A stretch of DNA of 64,000 bases from contig DAIODP010000001.1 in the NCBI GenBank assembly GCA_036746695.1, positions 496,001-560,000 of the forward strand. Reading direction: 5' to 3'. Below, piece after piece: positions 43,318-51,359 of the stretch; position 1 is the first letter of the stretch, and each line of letters opens with the position of its first letter. The notes under the pieces are model-generated. The model ran no database searches and was not told the origin of the DNA. It was given only the letters and a program-made list of their open reading frames with translations. The stretch comes from UBA3006 sp036746695 (GTDB taxonomy: Bacteria > Actinomycetota > Acidimicrobiia > Acidimicrobiales > Ilumatobacteraceae). A program made the position numbers and the translations under genes.

Positions 43318-44273
43318 TTTTCTCCAGTGTTCTGGTTGACAATCTGCTCACGGCGCCCGTCATTGCATTCGTCGTTGCAATCTGTGCAACATTGCTTCGA
43401 TTTGAAGTGCGACTTCCCGAGTCGCTGTATCCAATTCTCTCTACATTCCTACTTCTTGCGATTGGCATAAAAGGAGGTAAGGCGCTTACAGAAACCTCGC
43501 TTGACGACATTTGGAAGCCGCTCATTGCCGCGATCACATTGGGAATAGTCACGCCGATCTTTGCATTCTTTTTGTTCAAATTTGTGAGCAAACTCGATAT
43601 CGTCAACTCGGCGGCGCTTGCCGCTCACTACGGGTCCGTGTCTGCGGTTACATTTACCGTGCTTATTTCAACACTTGATGCCGAAAACATTACATACGAA
43701 GGATTCGCCGCCGGTTTGCTCGCAATTCTTGAGATCGTTGGAATCATTGTCGCTCTATATCTTGCGAATGGATCCACAGAGGACTCAAACTGGAAATCTG
43801 CGCTGAGTGAGATAGTCCGTGGCAGAAGTATCGCGATACTCATCATCGGTCTGCTCATCGGATCAATCGTCGGTGCCGAACGACTCGCCCCAACAGACCC
43901 ACTCTTTGTTGGTTTATTCACTGGCGTGCTCACACTGTTTCTCATTGAGCTTGGTGCAATTGCCGCAGAACGCCTTCGAGACTTCAAAGCGGTGGGAATT
44001 CGAGTAGTTCTGCTTGGCATCGCAATTCCCATGATAAACGGTTTTTTGGGTGCACTCGCTGGTGCAGCTGCAGGTATGTCTACTGGCGGTGTCGCTGTCA
44101 TGGCAACGCTGGCTGGAAGTGCGTCCTACATTGCCGCTCCTGCAGCTGTTCGGGTGGCGCTGCCAAAAGCGAGTGCAGGAATTTATGTTACGGCCTCATT
44201 AGGTGTGACCTTCCCCTTCAATTTGACATTGGGGATTCCATTATTTATCGCAATGGCAAAGGCGCTTACGTAA
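43314..44273 (+). CDS. SbtA-like sodium-dependent bicarbonate transporter family protein
   Basis: A 319-residue protein with about ten membrane segments in two inverted halves. Family marks are FLLLAIGIKGGKAL, AALAAHYGSVSAVTF and, near the end, LAGSASYIAAPAAVRVALPKA. SbtA proteins take up bicarbonate with Na+; non-cyanobacterial relatives are mostly untested. No PII-like SbtB gene is adjacent; instead an HTH gene precedes it with a 4-bp overlap. Confidence 0.85.
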   Translation: MIFSSVLVDNLLTAPVIAFVVAICATLLRFEVRLPESLYPILSTFLLLAIGIKGGKALTETSLDDIWKPLIAAITLGIVTPIFAFFLFKFVSKLDIVNSAALAAHYGSVSAVTFTVLISTLDAENITYEGFAAGLLAILEIVGIIVALYLANGSTEDSNWKSALSEIVRGRSIAILIIGLLIGSIVGAERLAPTDPLFVGLFTGVLTLFLIELGAIAAERLRDFKAVGIRVVLLGIAIPMINGFLGALAGAAAGMSTGGVAVMATLAGSASYIAAPAAVRVALPKASAGIYVTASLGVTFPFNLTLGIPLFIAMAKALT

Positions 44274-44277
44274 CGAG

Positions 44278-44694
44278 ATGTTTCCACGAGTCAATAACTT
44301 GCGCTCAATCGAGTTCGGTACTCCCGGAATCTCACGTGAAACCCTGGTCAATCTTGTCCTTCACGGAAACAAGCGCGCTACAGCTGGACTTCTCAGCGAA
44401 TACGAATTGGAAGGCGAGCACATCGAACATGTAGGCGAGCTACTTGCAATGGTTGATAACAACGGACAACATGTGGGAACACTAGAAGTCACCCGCGCAG
44501 AAATTGTGCGATTCGCGGATGTACCCAATGAATTCGCACTTGCCGAAGCAGAGGGCGATCTTAATGCTGCTGAATTTCGGGCAAGTCACCTCGAATTCTG
44601 GACTCGTGTTGGCGAGACAGTCACTGAAGACACCCTTGTAGTGACTGTTTACTTCAATCTCTTACAAGGAATTAAACGCTCTTCAGATCAGTGA
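44278..44694 (+). CDS. ASCH-domain protein
   Basis: A 138-residue protein with the ASCH fold: EFGTPGISRETLVNLVLHGNKRATAGLLSEYELEGE, AMVDNNGQHVGTLEVTRAEIVRFADV and HLEFWTRVGETV. ASCH proteins bind RNA or act as small amidohydrolases. It begins five bases after the SbtA-like gene. Its last seven codons or so read into the leftmost remnant of the ybaK-derived repeat, so the present C-terminus may be a junction product. Confidence 0.85.
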   Translation: MFPRVNNLRSIEFGTPGISRETLVNLVLHGNKRATAGLLSEYELEGEHIEHVGELLAMVDNNGQHVGTLEVTRAEIVRFADVPNEFALAEAEGDLNAAEFRASHLEFWTRVGETVTEDTLVVTVYFNLLQGIKRSSDQ

Positions 44695-44750
44695 CCACAC
44701 CGCGTTGTACTGCAATAAAACTGGTACCAAACGTATTATTTCGGTTTACC
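44672..44750 (-). repeat. ybaK 3'-end repeat, remnant copy 0 (leftmost)
   Basis: On the minus strand, 44672-44703 encodes GVVTDLKSV and a stop, matching the intact gene's GVVTDLKRA end. Then comes a gap, followed by sequence resembling the TACTGCAACAAGTCCGGATC part of the repeat (from 44704) and the GGTTT core (44743-44747). It is a copy with an internal deletion. The stop codons of the ASCH gene and of the TrmO-like gene both fall inside it. Confidence 0.7.
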
Positions 44751-45201
44751 AGTAATTCTTCATGAGTTCGCTTGACCATACGGGCTGCATGACCCCTCCG
44801 CGCGGTCCAAACTCAGACATCCATGGCTTGATATCAACAATCGGAGTCCCATCAATAGCATCAAGCCCCTTCAGATAGAGAATTGACCCATCAACTCGAA
44901 GAACCTGACACACCGTGACACCCAATCGATTTGGCCGATCTTTCGTACGCTGCGCAAAGATTCCAACTTCCGGCCAGTCTGTGTTCCCCCTCGGATGGCG
45001 TGCCATTCTCGACATGTCCCACGACGCTTGATCAAAGACATACACCACGATGCAGTGACTGAAATCGTTCAACCCAAGGAGCGCTCGATCATCAAAGGGC
45101 GACAATAAATCGATACTTGAACTCTCGGAGTCCCATTGGTCATCTTCCGCTTCGACTCGTGTACTTCGAACTACTCCAACAGTATTGAGAATGAATTCCA
45201 T
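44746..45201 (-). CDS. TrmO/TsaA-like tRNA N6-methyltransferase family protein
   Basis: 151 residues with the UPF0066/TsaA beta-barrel signature RMARHPRGN...WPEVGIFAQRTKDRPNRLGVTVCQV and LDAIDGTPIVDIKPW. TrmO methylates t6A37 in some tRNAs using SAM. This member lacks the C-terminal domain of E. coli TrmO, like many short homologues. It is cassette cargo: its TAA stop lies in the conserved core of repeat remnant 0. Confidence 0.85.
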   Translation of the reverse strand: MEFILNTVGVVRSTRVEAEDDQWDSESSSIDLLSPFDDRALLGLNDFSHCIVVYVFDQASWDMSRMARHPRGNTDWPEVGIFAQRTKDRPNRLGVTVCQVLRVDGSILYLKGLDAIDGTPIVDIKPWMSEFGPRGGVMQPVWSSELMKNYW

Positions 45202-45210
45202 AAAGACACC

Positions 45211-45462
45211 CTATGGTTTAGGACTGATCAAGCGCATCAGTTCAAAATGGTCAATTAAAGTTTTGACAATCTGGAATACCAGCACCTCTGCCAACATGAT
45301 GCAGGAGCTGAAGAGCACCAACGGCGCGACGTCTTCAAACAGGGCAATTGTAACAAGTCCCAAATATACGACGAGAGCCACACAGAGCGTCACGACATTT
45401 AAACGTCGGAGGATGTGAGCACTTCTGGCGGCACGAACTACAAGCTCAATTTTATCAGTCAT
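45211..45462 (-). CDS. Small two-helix membrane protein, hypothetical
   Basis: An 83-residue protein with two hydrophobic segments (NVVTLCVALVVYLGLVTIALF and VLFSSCIMLAEVLVFQIVK) between basic ends. No family is recognised. It precedes the TrmO-like gene on the same strand by 9 bp and lies in the same cassette unit, bounded on its 5' side by repeat copy A. Confidence 0.6.
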   Translation of the reverse strand: MTDKIELVVRAARSAHILRRLNVVTLCVALVVYLGLVTIALFEDVAPLVLFSSCIMLAEVLVFQIVKTLIDHFELMRLISPKP

Positions 45463-45483
45463 AGAACGATGCTAACTCGAAGG

Positions 45484-45676
45484 TTAGCCATGCTTCAGTT
45501 CGGTGACTACACCACCGGCGACACACACAATGTCAGCCGGCGCAGCACCTAAGTTGTCGTTCCACGTATTTGTCATAGCCCACACCTCGTCATAATGCGT
45601 CAAGTCTGGATCAACAAACAATCGCAGTTGAGTACTGTGATCGAATCGCGGCACGCTACCGTTGGTTTCTCACGAC
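45484..45676 (-). repeat. ybaK 3'-end repeat, copy A
   Basis: A full-length but worn copy. Its minus-strand reading still gives NGSVPRFDHSTQL near the start and VTELKHG before the stop at 45484-45486, with in-frame disruptions between. The right-hand core is GGTTTCTCACGAC, with only the left half-site well kept. The peptidase E stop (45670) lies inside its outer end. Confidence 0.85.
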
Positions 45677-46368
45677 GTAGCGTTAGCTCGTTTCGCCAAA
45701 TCAAATCGGTGCCATTGCCCTTCCGTCACGACATCAACAACGCCGTCAACCACACGGATAGCCGTCTCATCGTCAATTGCATAGGCAACACAATCGAGAC
45801 CAGCAGCCCATTTTCGAGCGGTTGTCATTGAGTTATCTGGCAGCAACTCGTTGTTGAGATGAGGGAAGATCGCGAAGTCCACCAGCCCGAGCGCGAGGTC
45901 GTCACCAGAAGGCTGCTTCCATCCCACGAACTCCTTGCCAATACGCGGTGACATCACCATGCTTCCACCGCTCATACCAACCCATACGGTGTTCTTTAGT
46001 TCAGGAAGTAAATCAATCAGTCCACACTCTCGCATCCAGTGACTCAAAAACAGGGCATCACCACCCGAGACGAGCAATACATCAGCGTTACGGACAAGAG
46101 GAACCCATCGCTCTTTGTCAATGCTGGGTAACGCGGTCAACTCAATCATTCCCACTGACTTCCAACCCAAATTGACCATGGGTTGTTCTGAACGCCCAGC
46201 GACAAACTCCCAAACGTTTACTCCTGGACCAGCATGAGGATGGCCGTACATCGCGGTCGGTATACACAGCGCGGTACATTCCTCAAACGGGCGGCCAAGC
46301 ATACCCAGTAGCGCAACACGGATGGCTTCGTTCTTGACGCCTGCCGAAGTAAGAAGAATTCGACGCAT
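45670..46368 (-). CDS. Peptidase E-like (S51 family) protein
   Basis: 232 residues from MRRILLTSAGVKNEAIR (ATG at 46368). VLLVSGGDALFLSHWMRECGL and WVGMSGGSMVMSPRI carry the S51 nucleophile Ser in the GxSxG elbow (GMSGGS), and VDFAIFPHLNN the His. These enzymes release N-terminal Asp dipeptides or act as cyanophycinase-like hydrolases. It is the only gene of its cassette, with its 3' end against repeat A and its 5' end facing repeat B. Confidence 0.85.
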   Translation of the reverse strand: MRRILLTSAGVKNEAIRVALLGMLGRPFEECTALCIPTAMYGHPHAGPGVNVWEFVAGRSEQPMVNLGWKSVGMIELTALPSIDKERWVPLVRNADVLLVSGGDALFLSHWMRECGLIDLLPELKNTVWVGMSGGSMVMSPRIGKEFVGWKQPSGDDLALGLVDFAIFPHLNNELLPDNSMTTARKWAAGLDCVAYAIDDETAIRVVDGVVDVVTEGQWHRFDLAKRANATS

Positions 46369-46417
46369 CAGAACAGTCTGCCTCATACGCGGCACCTATT
46401 CATACTCCGAAAGCCAC

Positions 46418-46512
46418 GAGCAGCATTGCGCACCTGGCAGCAATGCAACAAGTCCGAATCAACAAACACTCGCAACCGAGTTCTGCGGCCGAAGGGTGAC
46501 TCTTCCGCTTTC
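46418..46512 (-). repeat. ybaK 3'-end repeat, copy B (degraded)
   Basis: Only about half the repeat can be aligned: sequence around ATGCAACAAGTCCGAATCAAC and ACTCGCAACCGAGTTCTG matches the middle and outer part of the other copies. The left ~90 bp and a clear core are lost. It is the most decayed copy after remnant 0. Confidence 0.65.
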
Positions 46513-46527
46513 AATTATGATTTGCCC

Positions 46528-46851
46528 ATGAAGTACTTGATTTCCGTAATTGATAATCTGAACAATTCAGGCACTGCTGTCGAGTTGGTTGAGATCGATA
46601 AATTTAATGACTCCTTGCGAGCAAAAGGACAATGGATATTTGCTTGGGGTTTACAACCTCCAGAAACTGCAACAGTTATTGATAACCGCAATGGAGCAAG
46701 CATAAACACGGGTAAACCATTTTTTGATGCACTAGAGAATTTCAGTGGACTGTGGATAATCGAAGTTGAAAGCGCTGAAGTAGCGGAAAGATTGGCGTAT
46801 TCGGCTTCAAAAGCGTGTAATCGAAAAGTTGAACTTCGCCCAATGCATTAA
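46528..46851 (+). CDS. YCII-family protein
   Basis: A 107-residue protein with the ferredoxin-like YCII fold: MKYLISVIDNLNN, LRAKGQWIFAWGLQPPETATVID, GKPFFDALENFSGLWIIEVESAEVAERLA. YCII proteins are small enzymes or sensors of unclear reaction. The gene is visibly AT-rich compared with the core genome. It is the single cargo between repeats B and C. Confidence 0.75.
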   Translation: MKYLISVIDNLNNSGTAVELVEIDKFNDSLRAKGQWIFAWGLQPPETATVIDNRNGASINTGKPFFDALENFSGLWIIEVESAEVAERLAYSASKACNRKVELRPMH

Positions 46852-46962
46852 ACGTTGATACAAATTTTGCTAATGATTTCACAGCACATTAATTTTGTAC
46901 ATGCTTCTTATTTCAGCGATCATCACTATTTACGAGCACCAGGTCGGTCTTGGTAGTGGTTG

Positions 46963-47156
46963 TCAGACGCGTTTGAGGTCGGTGACAACACCACCAGCGA
47001 CACGCAAGATGTCCGCCGGTGCAGCACCGAAGTTGTCGTTCCAAGTTCCCGCAGCAGCCCACACCTCGTCGTACTGCAACAAGTCCGGATAAACGAACAC
47101 ACGCAGTTGAGTTGTGTGACCAAAGGTAGGTACACCGCCATTGGTTTCGGAAACCC
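46963..47156 (-). repeat. ybaK 3'-end repeat, copy C
   Basis: A well-kept 194-bp copy. Its minus strand is open throughout and continues the reading GGVPTFGHTTQLRVFVYPD to VVTDLKRV and a stop, with about five residue changes from the intact gene. The outer core GGTTTCGGAAACC (47143-47155) is a perfect 5-bp inverted repeat. The flanking 46852-46962 and 47157-47272 hold no gene I can support. Confidence 0.9.
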
Positions 47157-47272
47157 ATTTTGAATTTCCTCCTCCATCAGGCATTGCAGGTGGCGACCAA
47201 GCGGAAATCGTTGCCCCAGAGTCGAGTATTAACTTCTTTCGTTTGACTCCAAAAATGTCTTAAATTGTGTGC

Positions 47273-47773
47273 ATGCGGTTAGATGAACTTGCTCACCACT
47301 TGCGCGAGTTGCGACTCGACGACGCCGAGTGGATTTATCGCGCATGCCAAGACAGCGAGATTCAACGATGGACTACCGTGCCACGCCCCTACTCACGCGA
47401 TCACGCCGAGACGTTCGTGCATACTCGAAGTGGAGAATTGGCGGCGTATGCAATCGTGCATTCTCAAAGTGGAGAGACTGTTGGTGTAGTAGGTATTCAC
47501 GATGTAAGCCATGGCGTCGCCTCGGTTGGCTACTGGGTCGCACCGTGGGGTCGTAGCCGGGGAGCTGCCGCAGACGCACTACAAGTGCTCCAAGTACTGA
47601 TCGGTCGCGATACTGAAGCCCTCACAGTCTGCGCATTAATTGCCAAGACAAATACCGCTTCACGTCGTAGCGCAGAACGTGCCGGATTCACGATGACTGG
47701 GCCTGATACAACCACTTGCCCCGACGGCATGAACCAAGTTGTTGCCCTACGTTACGAAAAAAGTGTGTGCTGA
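47273..47773 (+). CDS. GNAT family N-acetyltransferase
   Basis: 166 residues from ATG 47273 (an in-frame GTG lies six bases upstream). LRELRLDDAEWIYRACQDSEIQRWTTVPRPYS is the RimJ-like N-terminus, GYWVAPWGRSRGAAADAL the acetyl-CoA loop (with GRSRGAA) and NTASRRSAERAGFTMTG the C-terminal motif. It acetylates an amine, perhaps a protein N-terminus or a small toxin. It is the only gene of the C-D cassette; its stop is 27 bp from repeat D. Confidence 0.88.
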   Translation: MRLDELAHHLRELRLDDAEWIYRACQDSEIQRWTTVPRPYSRDHAETFVHTRSGELAAYAIVHSQSGETVGVVGIHDVSHGVASVGYWVAPWGRSRGAAADALQVLQVLIGRDTEALTVCALIAKTNTASRRSAERAGFTMTGPDTTTCPDGMNQVVALRYEKSVC

Positions 47774-47800
47774 CACTCTTGAATCAGACTTACATTGCCT

Positions 47801-47994
47801 TCAGGCAAGTTTGAGGTCGGTGACAACACCACCTGCAACGCGCACGATGTCCGCAGGCGCAGCACCAAAGTTATCGTTCCACGTTCCCGCTGCAGCACAC
47901 ACCTCGTCGTACTACAGCAAGTCCGGATCAACGAACACACGCAACTGTGTGCTGTGACCAAAGGGAGGCACGCCGCCGCTGATTTGTGAAACCC
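47801..47994 (-). repeat. ybaK 3'-end repeat, copy D
   Basis: A 194-bp copy whose minus-strand reading matches the intact protein end (GGVPPFGHSTQLRVFVDPDLL ... VVTDLKLA, stop at 47801-47803) but has one internal stop codon (at the residue after DPDLL) and a Trp-to-Cys change. The core is GATTTGTGAAACC. Confidence 0.9.
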
Positions 47995-48207
47995 ATACGT
48001 CAGTCCGAAAACTTTTGCCCAGATTGAACTATTCTCATAGACTTCGTTCACGACCACGACCGTACTCCGTGAGTCAAACGCACATCAGGTTGACAACGAA
48101 ACAACTGCTGATACACATGCGTTCATACACCACAATCGCACAATGAAACTTGATTGTGGATAGGACTTGAAATGACGAATGACAAGTACTGCTAATGTCT
48201 CGAATTC
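47995..48207. other. Non-coding stretch between repeat D and the GH1 gene
   Basis: About 210 bp without a credible gene. It is more AT-rich than average and probably contains the promoter of the glycosidase gene, but I see no clear -10/-35 pair, palindrome or terminator. Confidence 0.5.
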
Positions 48208-49431
48208 GTGACTTCAGTACCGCATCGCACATGGCCCAGTGGATTCATTTGGGGAACAGGTGCGTCGTCGACACAATGCGAAGGAGCGGCTCCGGCTTCA
48301 GATTGGATCGAGTGGGAACGTGCGGGCAATGCTCCGGTTTCAGGAATTGGAAATGGCTTTGCGGAGAGGTACCAAGAGGACTTTTCTCTTCTGGCACTAC
48401 TTGGACTCACGCATCATCGTTTGTCCCTCGAGTGGGCTCGCATCGAACCAGAACCTGGCGTCCATGACCAGACTGCGATAAATCACTACCGCTCACTGAT
48501 GCATACTGCGCGTGATCTCGGAATTCATCCATGGGTGTGTCTGCACCACTTCACGTTGCCAAGATGGTTTGCAGAAGCCGGTGGATTTCTCATTGACGAA
48601 AATCGCACTAAGTATTGGACACGTCATGTCGATTTCATTGCCGACACATTCGGTGACTTGGCTGCTGGATGGCAACCCGTCAATGAAACGAACTATTACC
48701 CCACTGCCGCCTACCTGGGTCGCGGTTGGTCGCCTGGTCACAACGATCTTGAGGAGTGGCGGATCGCAACGGAACAGATGCATCTTGCGACAGCCGAGGC
48801 TGCCGTGCGACTGAAACAAACCAACTCGCCGGTGGCATCCGTGTTCGGTCTGTCAACCGTTCATGTTTTGGATGATGAGCCTGCATCACACGATTTTGCT
48901 GCCCGTTTTTATGCGAGCAACTGGAACGCCGGACTTGAGCTGTTTCGAAGTGGAGTTTTACAGGTTGCCGATCGGACTCCCATCATTCGTCCCGACCTCG
49001 CTGGGTCATTTGACATGATCGGTTTCTCCTATTACTGCGCATTCGGCGTACGAAATGGGCACCTGGACCTGCACCCAGAAGGTTCAATTATCTCACCTCT
49101 CGGTTATGCCATTTGGCCCGATGGTCTCCGTCTGGTCCTCGACCGACTCCATGCCGAATTGCCGAATACAGATTTGCTGATTGCCGAATACGGAATTGGA
49201 ACAGATGACGACGACGTGCGCGCAACATATCTTGCAGACGGTCTCAACATCACCCATGATGCCATCTCTCGGGGTGTACCAATAAAAGGATTCTTTCATT
49301 GGACAGCCGTGGATAACTACGAATGGCTGCACGGATTCGATGTGAAGTTCGGAATCATTGATGTAGACCGAAATGTCAGGCCCAGTGCGTCGGTTCTGAA
49401 GTTAGAAGCTCTCTCAAATATTGAGAAGTAG
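48208..49431 (+). CDS. Glycoside hydrolase family 1-like protein
   Basis: A 407-residue TIM-barrel protein from GTG 48208. GFIWGTGASSTQCEG is the GH1 N-terminal signature, HHRLSLEWARIEPEPG follows, QPVNETN holds the acid/base Glu (usually NEP), LLIAEYGIGTDD holds the nucleophile Glu (usually ENG), and GFFHWTAVDNYEWLHGF binds the sugar. It would cleave a beta-glycoside. The deviations at both catalytic motifs and the short length mark it as divergent. It is the sole cargo between repeats D and E; the start is uncertain. Confidence 0.85.
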   Translation: MTSVPHRTWPSGFIWGTGASSTQCEGAAPASDWIEWERAGNAPVSGIGNGFAERYQEDFSLLALLGLTHHRLSLEWARIEPEPGVHDQTAINHYRSLMHTARDLGIHPWVCLHHFTLPRWFAEAGGFLIDENRTKYWTRHVDFIADTFGDLAAGWQPVNETNYYPTAAYLGRGWSPGHNDLEEWRIATEQMHLATAEAAVRLKQTNSPVASVFGLSTVHVLDDEPASHDFAARFYASNWNAGLELFRSGVLQVADRTPIIRPDLAGSFDMIGFSYYCAFGVRNGHLDLHPEGSIISPLGYAIWPDGLRLVLDRLHAELPNTDLLIAEYGIGTDDDDVRATYLADGLNITHDAISRGVPIKGFFHWTAVDNYEWLHGFDVKFGIIDVDRNVRPSASVLKLEALSNIEK

Positions 49432-49446
49432 AAGCCGGAGCCCATG

Positions 49447-49605
49447 CGCCAGCAACAGTGTTCTATGGCCCAGCACCGAAGTTGTCATTCCACGTTCCCG
49501 CAGCAGCCCAGACCTCGTCGTATTGCAACAAGTCTGGATCAACGAACACTCGTAGTTGAGTGCTGTGACCAAAGGGAGGCACGCCACCGTTGGTTTAGAC
49601 AACCC
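49447..49605 (-). repeat. ybaK 3'-end repeat, copy E
   Basis: The right ~130 bp (from CAGCACCGAAGTTGTC) match the other copies closely; the left part, which should encode the protein end, is deleted or scrambled next to the GH1 stop. The minus strand keeps TNGGVPPFGHSTQL with a TAA just upstream. The core is GGTTTAGACAACC. Confidence 0.88.
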
Positions 49606-49623
49606 TTCTAGCAACAGTTGTCA

Positions 49624-50664
49624 TCACACAAGGTCGTTGACGAAAACGACCTTGGTGACTGGCAAGATCATCCCTTCAACTGCTTCGCTGAACGGAACAA
49701 CTTTGTTGATGATGCGAGCAGGGTCAAGTGCGCCAGATGACACGAGGTCAAGTACAGGTCTCGCAGTTGCACACGCATGCACTCGGCCAATCTCGTAACG
49801 AACACCTTTTAGATACATCGATTGCAACGGAAGATTTGAGCGTGATGAGGCTCCACCAGAGACACTCGTACAGACACCGCATGGTTCCACTGATCGAAGT
49901 GCGAAGTTCCGTCCAGGATCCAACACGTTTGCGTCGACCACAATTGGAAATCTCTCTGCGAGTTTCAGCGAATCCCACTGATCCTTTGCATAGATCACTT
50001 CTGCACCTGCTGCTGCGGCAAGATCTAAGCGTGCCGCATCATCATCGACATACACAACTCTCTCTGCACCAAGCGCAAGTGCCGCCATCACTGCATACAA
50101 CCCAACAGATGGAGCGAGCCCACCCACAACGAGCACAGGTGCACCCGGCCGCTCGGCCAATGGAGCAGCAACGCATCGATACCCATCCGAGACATTGTCG
50201 GGAATTCCCGCTGCTGACACCGGGTCCATTCCTTCAGGCAAAGGAATCAGCATCACATCTGCCCAAGGAACTCGAACAAGTTCCGCAAGCGCACCACCAA
50301 GATCGATACCACCGTGTGGCCCGAGACCAAATGCAGTTCCCGACGGCACGCTCTCGCATGCGTTGGTGTGTCCACGAAGGCACGGTGCGCATGTCATGCA
50401 ACTCAATTGGAATGGCACAATCACCTTGTCACCGAGACGAACATTGCTAATGGCGTCACCTACTGCAACAACTTCCCCGACCATTTCATGACCCATGACA
50501 AACGGCGCTGGCATTGGATACAAACCAAGTGCAATAGCTGGATCTAGGTCGCATCGAGCGACTGCGATAGGTCGCACCAACGCATCACGTGGCTCCACCA
50601 ACTTTGGTGTTTCCACTTCTTCCCAAGCAAGGGCCATTGGTCCCCGAAATACAAGTGCACGCAT
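49624..50664 (-). CDS. Zinc-containing alcohol dehydrogenase family protein
   Basis: A 346-residue MDR enzyme. The catalytic-zinc region is ARCDLD...MGHEMVGEVV, the structural-zinc cysteines are in SCMTCAPCLRGHTNAC (about 93-107), and the nucleotide site is VLVVGGLAPSVGLYAV. The first zinc ligand, usually a Cys in GICGSD, is kept as ARCDLD. It oxidises or reduces an unknown alcohol/aldehyde. Its ATG shares a base with the end of the CMD gene upstream. Confidence 0.88.
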   Translation of the reverse strand: MRALVFRGPMALAWEEVETPKLVEPRDALVRPIAVARCDLDPAIALGLYPMPAPFVMGHEMVGEVVAVGDAISNVRLGDKVIVPFQLSCMTCAPCLRGHTNACESVPSGTAFGLGPHGGIDLGGALAELVRVPWADVMLIPLPEGMDPVSAAGIPDNVSDGYRCVAAPLAERPGAPVLVVGGLAPSVGLYAVMAALALGAERVVYVDDDAARLDLAAAAGAEVIYAKDQWDSLKLAERFPIVVDANVLDPGRNFALRSVEPCGVCTSVSGGASSRSNLPLQSMYLKGVRYEIGRVHACATARPVLDLVSSGALDPARIINKVVPFSEAVEGMILPVTKVVFVNDLV

Positions 50665-51245
50665 CAGATGACCTTCGTTGACTGTCGATAGTCAGCAAAT
50701 CGAGGCGCACCATTTTCGAATGGTACGCGCGATGCATTCGCAGCATAAGAGATTGCGTGATACCAACCCGCCAACATACATACATCAAGCATCTGCTGCT
50801 CGTTCAAGTGTCGAGCCAAACTTTCCCACTGCGAATCATTTGCGTTTGCAGCCTCATGCAGAGCATCCACGAATTGAATAAGTGCCCTATCGACCTCTTC
50901 AGTCCAGCAAGGGTCTGTTCCATCCCCATAGGTCAGGGACGTGACTTGTTCTCGGGTGAAGCCAACTCTTTCGGCAAAGAATGCAACATGCACGCCCCAT
51001 TCGTATTCACACCCACAAAGTGCAGTCACGCGATCGATCACGATTTCTCGTTGTCTCATCGACAACGATAAATCTCGAGACAACTCATAGGAACCCCAAC
51101 GACGCATCGCCTTGGCCATGGGAAGATTCTTCGCAAATGTGCGAAAGAGGGCGATTGGTGGTGCCCCTGGCGGCATCATTGCGGCAAGAATCTCGGCGGT
51201 TTCTTCTTCGAATGGTGCTTCAAGAGGGGTGATCCTCGTATTCAT
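50664..51245 (-). CDS. Carboxymuconolactone decarboxylase (AhpD-like) family protein
   Basis: A 193-residue helical protein. LSMRQREIVIDRVTALCGCEYEWGVHVAFFAERVGFTREQV contains the CMD core with the Cys pair and His (CGCEYEWGVH, i.e. a C-x-C version). Family members are decarboxylases or AhpD-type peroxidase partners. It is cotranscribed with the alcohol dehydrogenase and divergent from the TetR gene, forming a three-gene cassette. Confidence 0.88.
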   Translation of the reverse strand: MNTRITPLEAPFEEETAEILAAMMPPGAPPIALFRTFAKNLPMAKAMRRWGSYELSRDLSLSMRQREIVIDRVTALCGCEYEWGVHVAFFAERVGFTREQVTSLTYGDGTDPCWTEEVDRALIQFVDALHEAANANDSQWESLARHLNEQQMLDVCMLAGWYHAISYAANASRVPFENGAPRFADYRQSTKVI

Positions 51246-51312
51246 TTATATGTCTTCCTTTCGCACGTCCTAGTCGCATCACTGATTTAGGCGAACCCGA
51301 CATTGGAGACGA

Positions 51313-51330
51313 CTATGATGAACATCATAG
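51313..51330. promoter_or_regulatory. TetR operator in the divergent promoter region
   Basis: CTATGATGAACATCATAG is a perfect 8-bp inverted repeat with a 2-bp centre between the divergent CMD and tetR genes. A looser GACTA...TAGTC pair follows at 51332-51357. The TetR protein encoded next is the natural candidate to bind it. Confidence 0.65.
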
Positions 51331-51359
51331 AGACTAATTATGAAGGTCGTCATAGTCAA

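Noticed and set aside
46926..47184. Short minus-strand frames over repeat C as separate genes
   Set aside because: They are the displaced ybaK end and its other frames; the one in the right frame lacks the catalytic N-terminal half including K50, so it is a fragment, not a gene.
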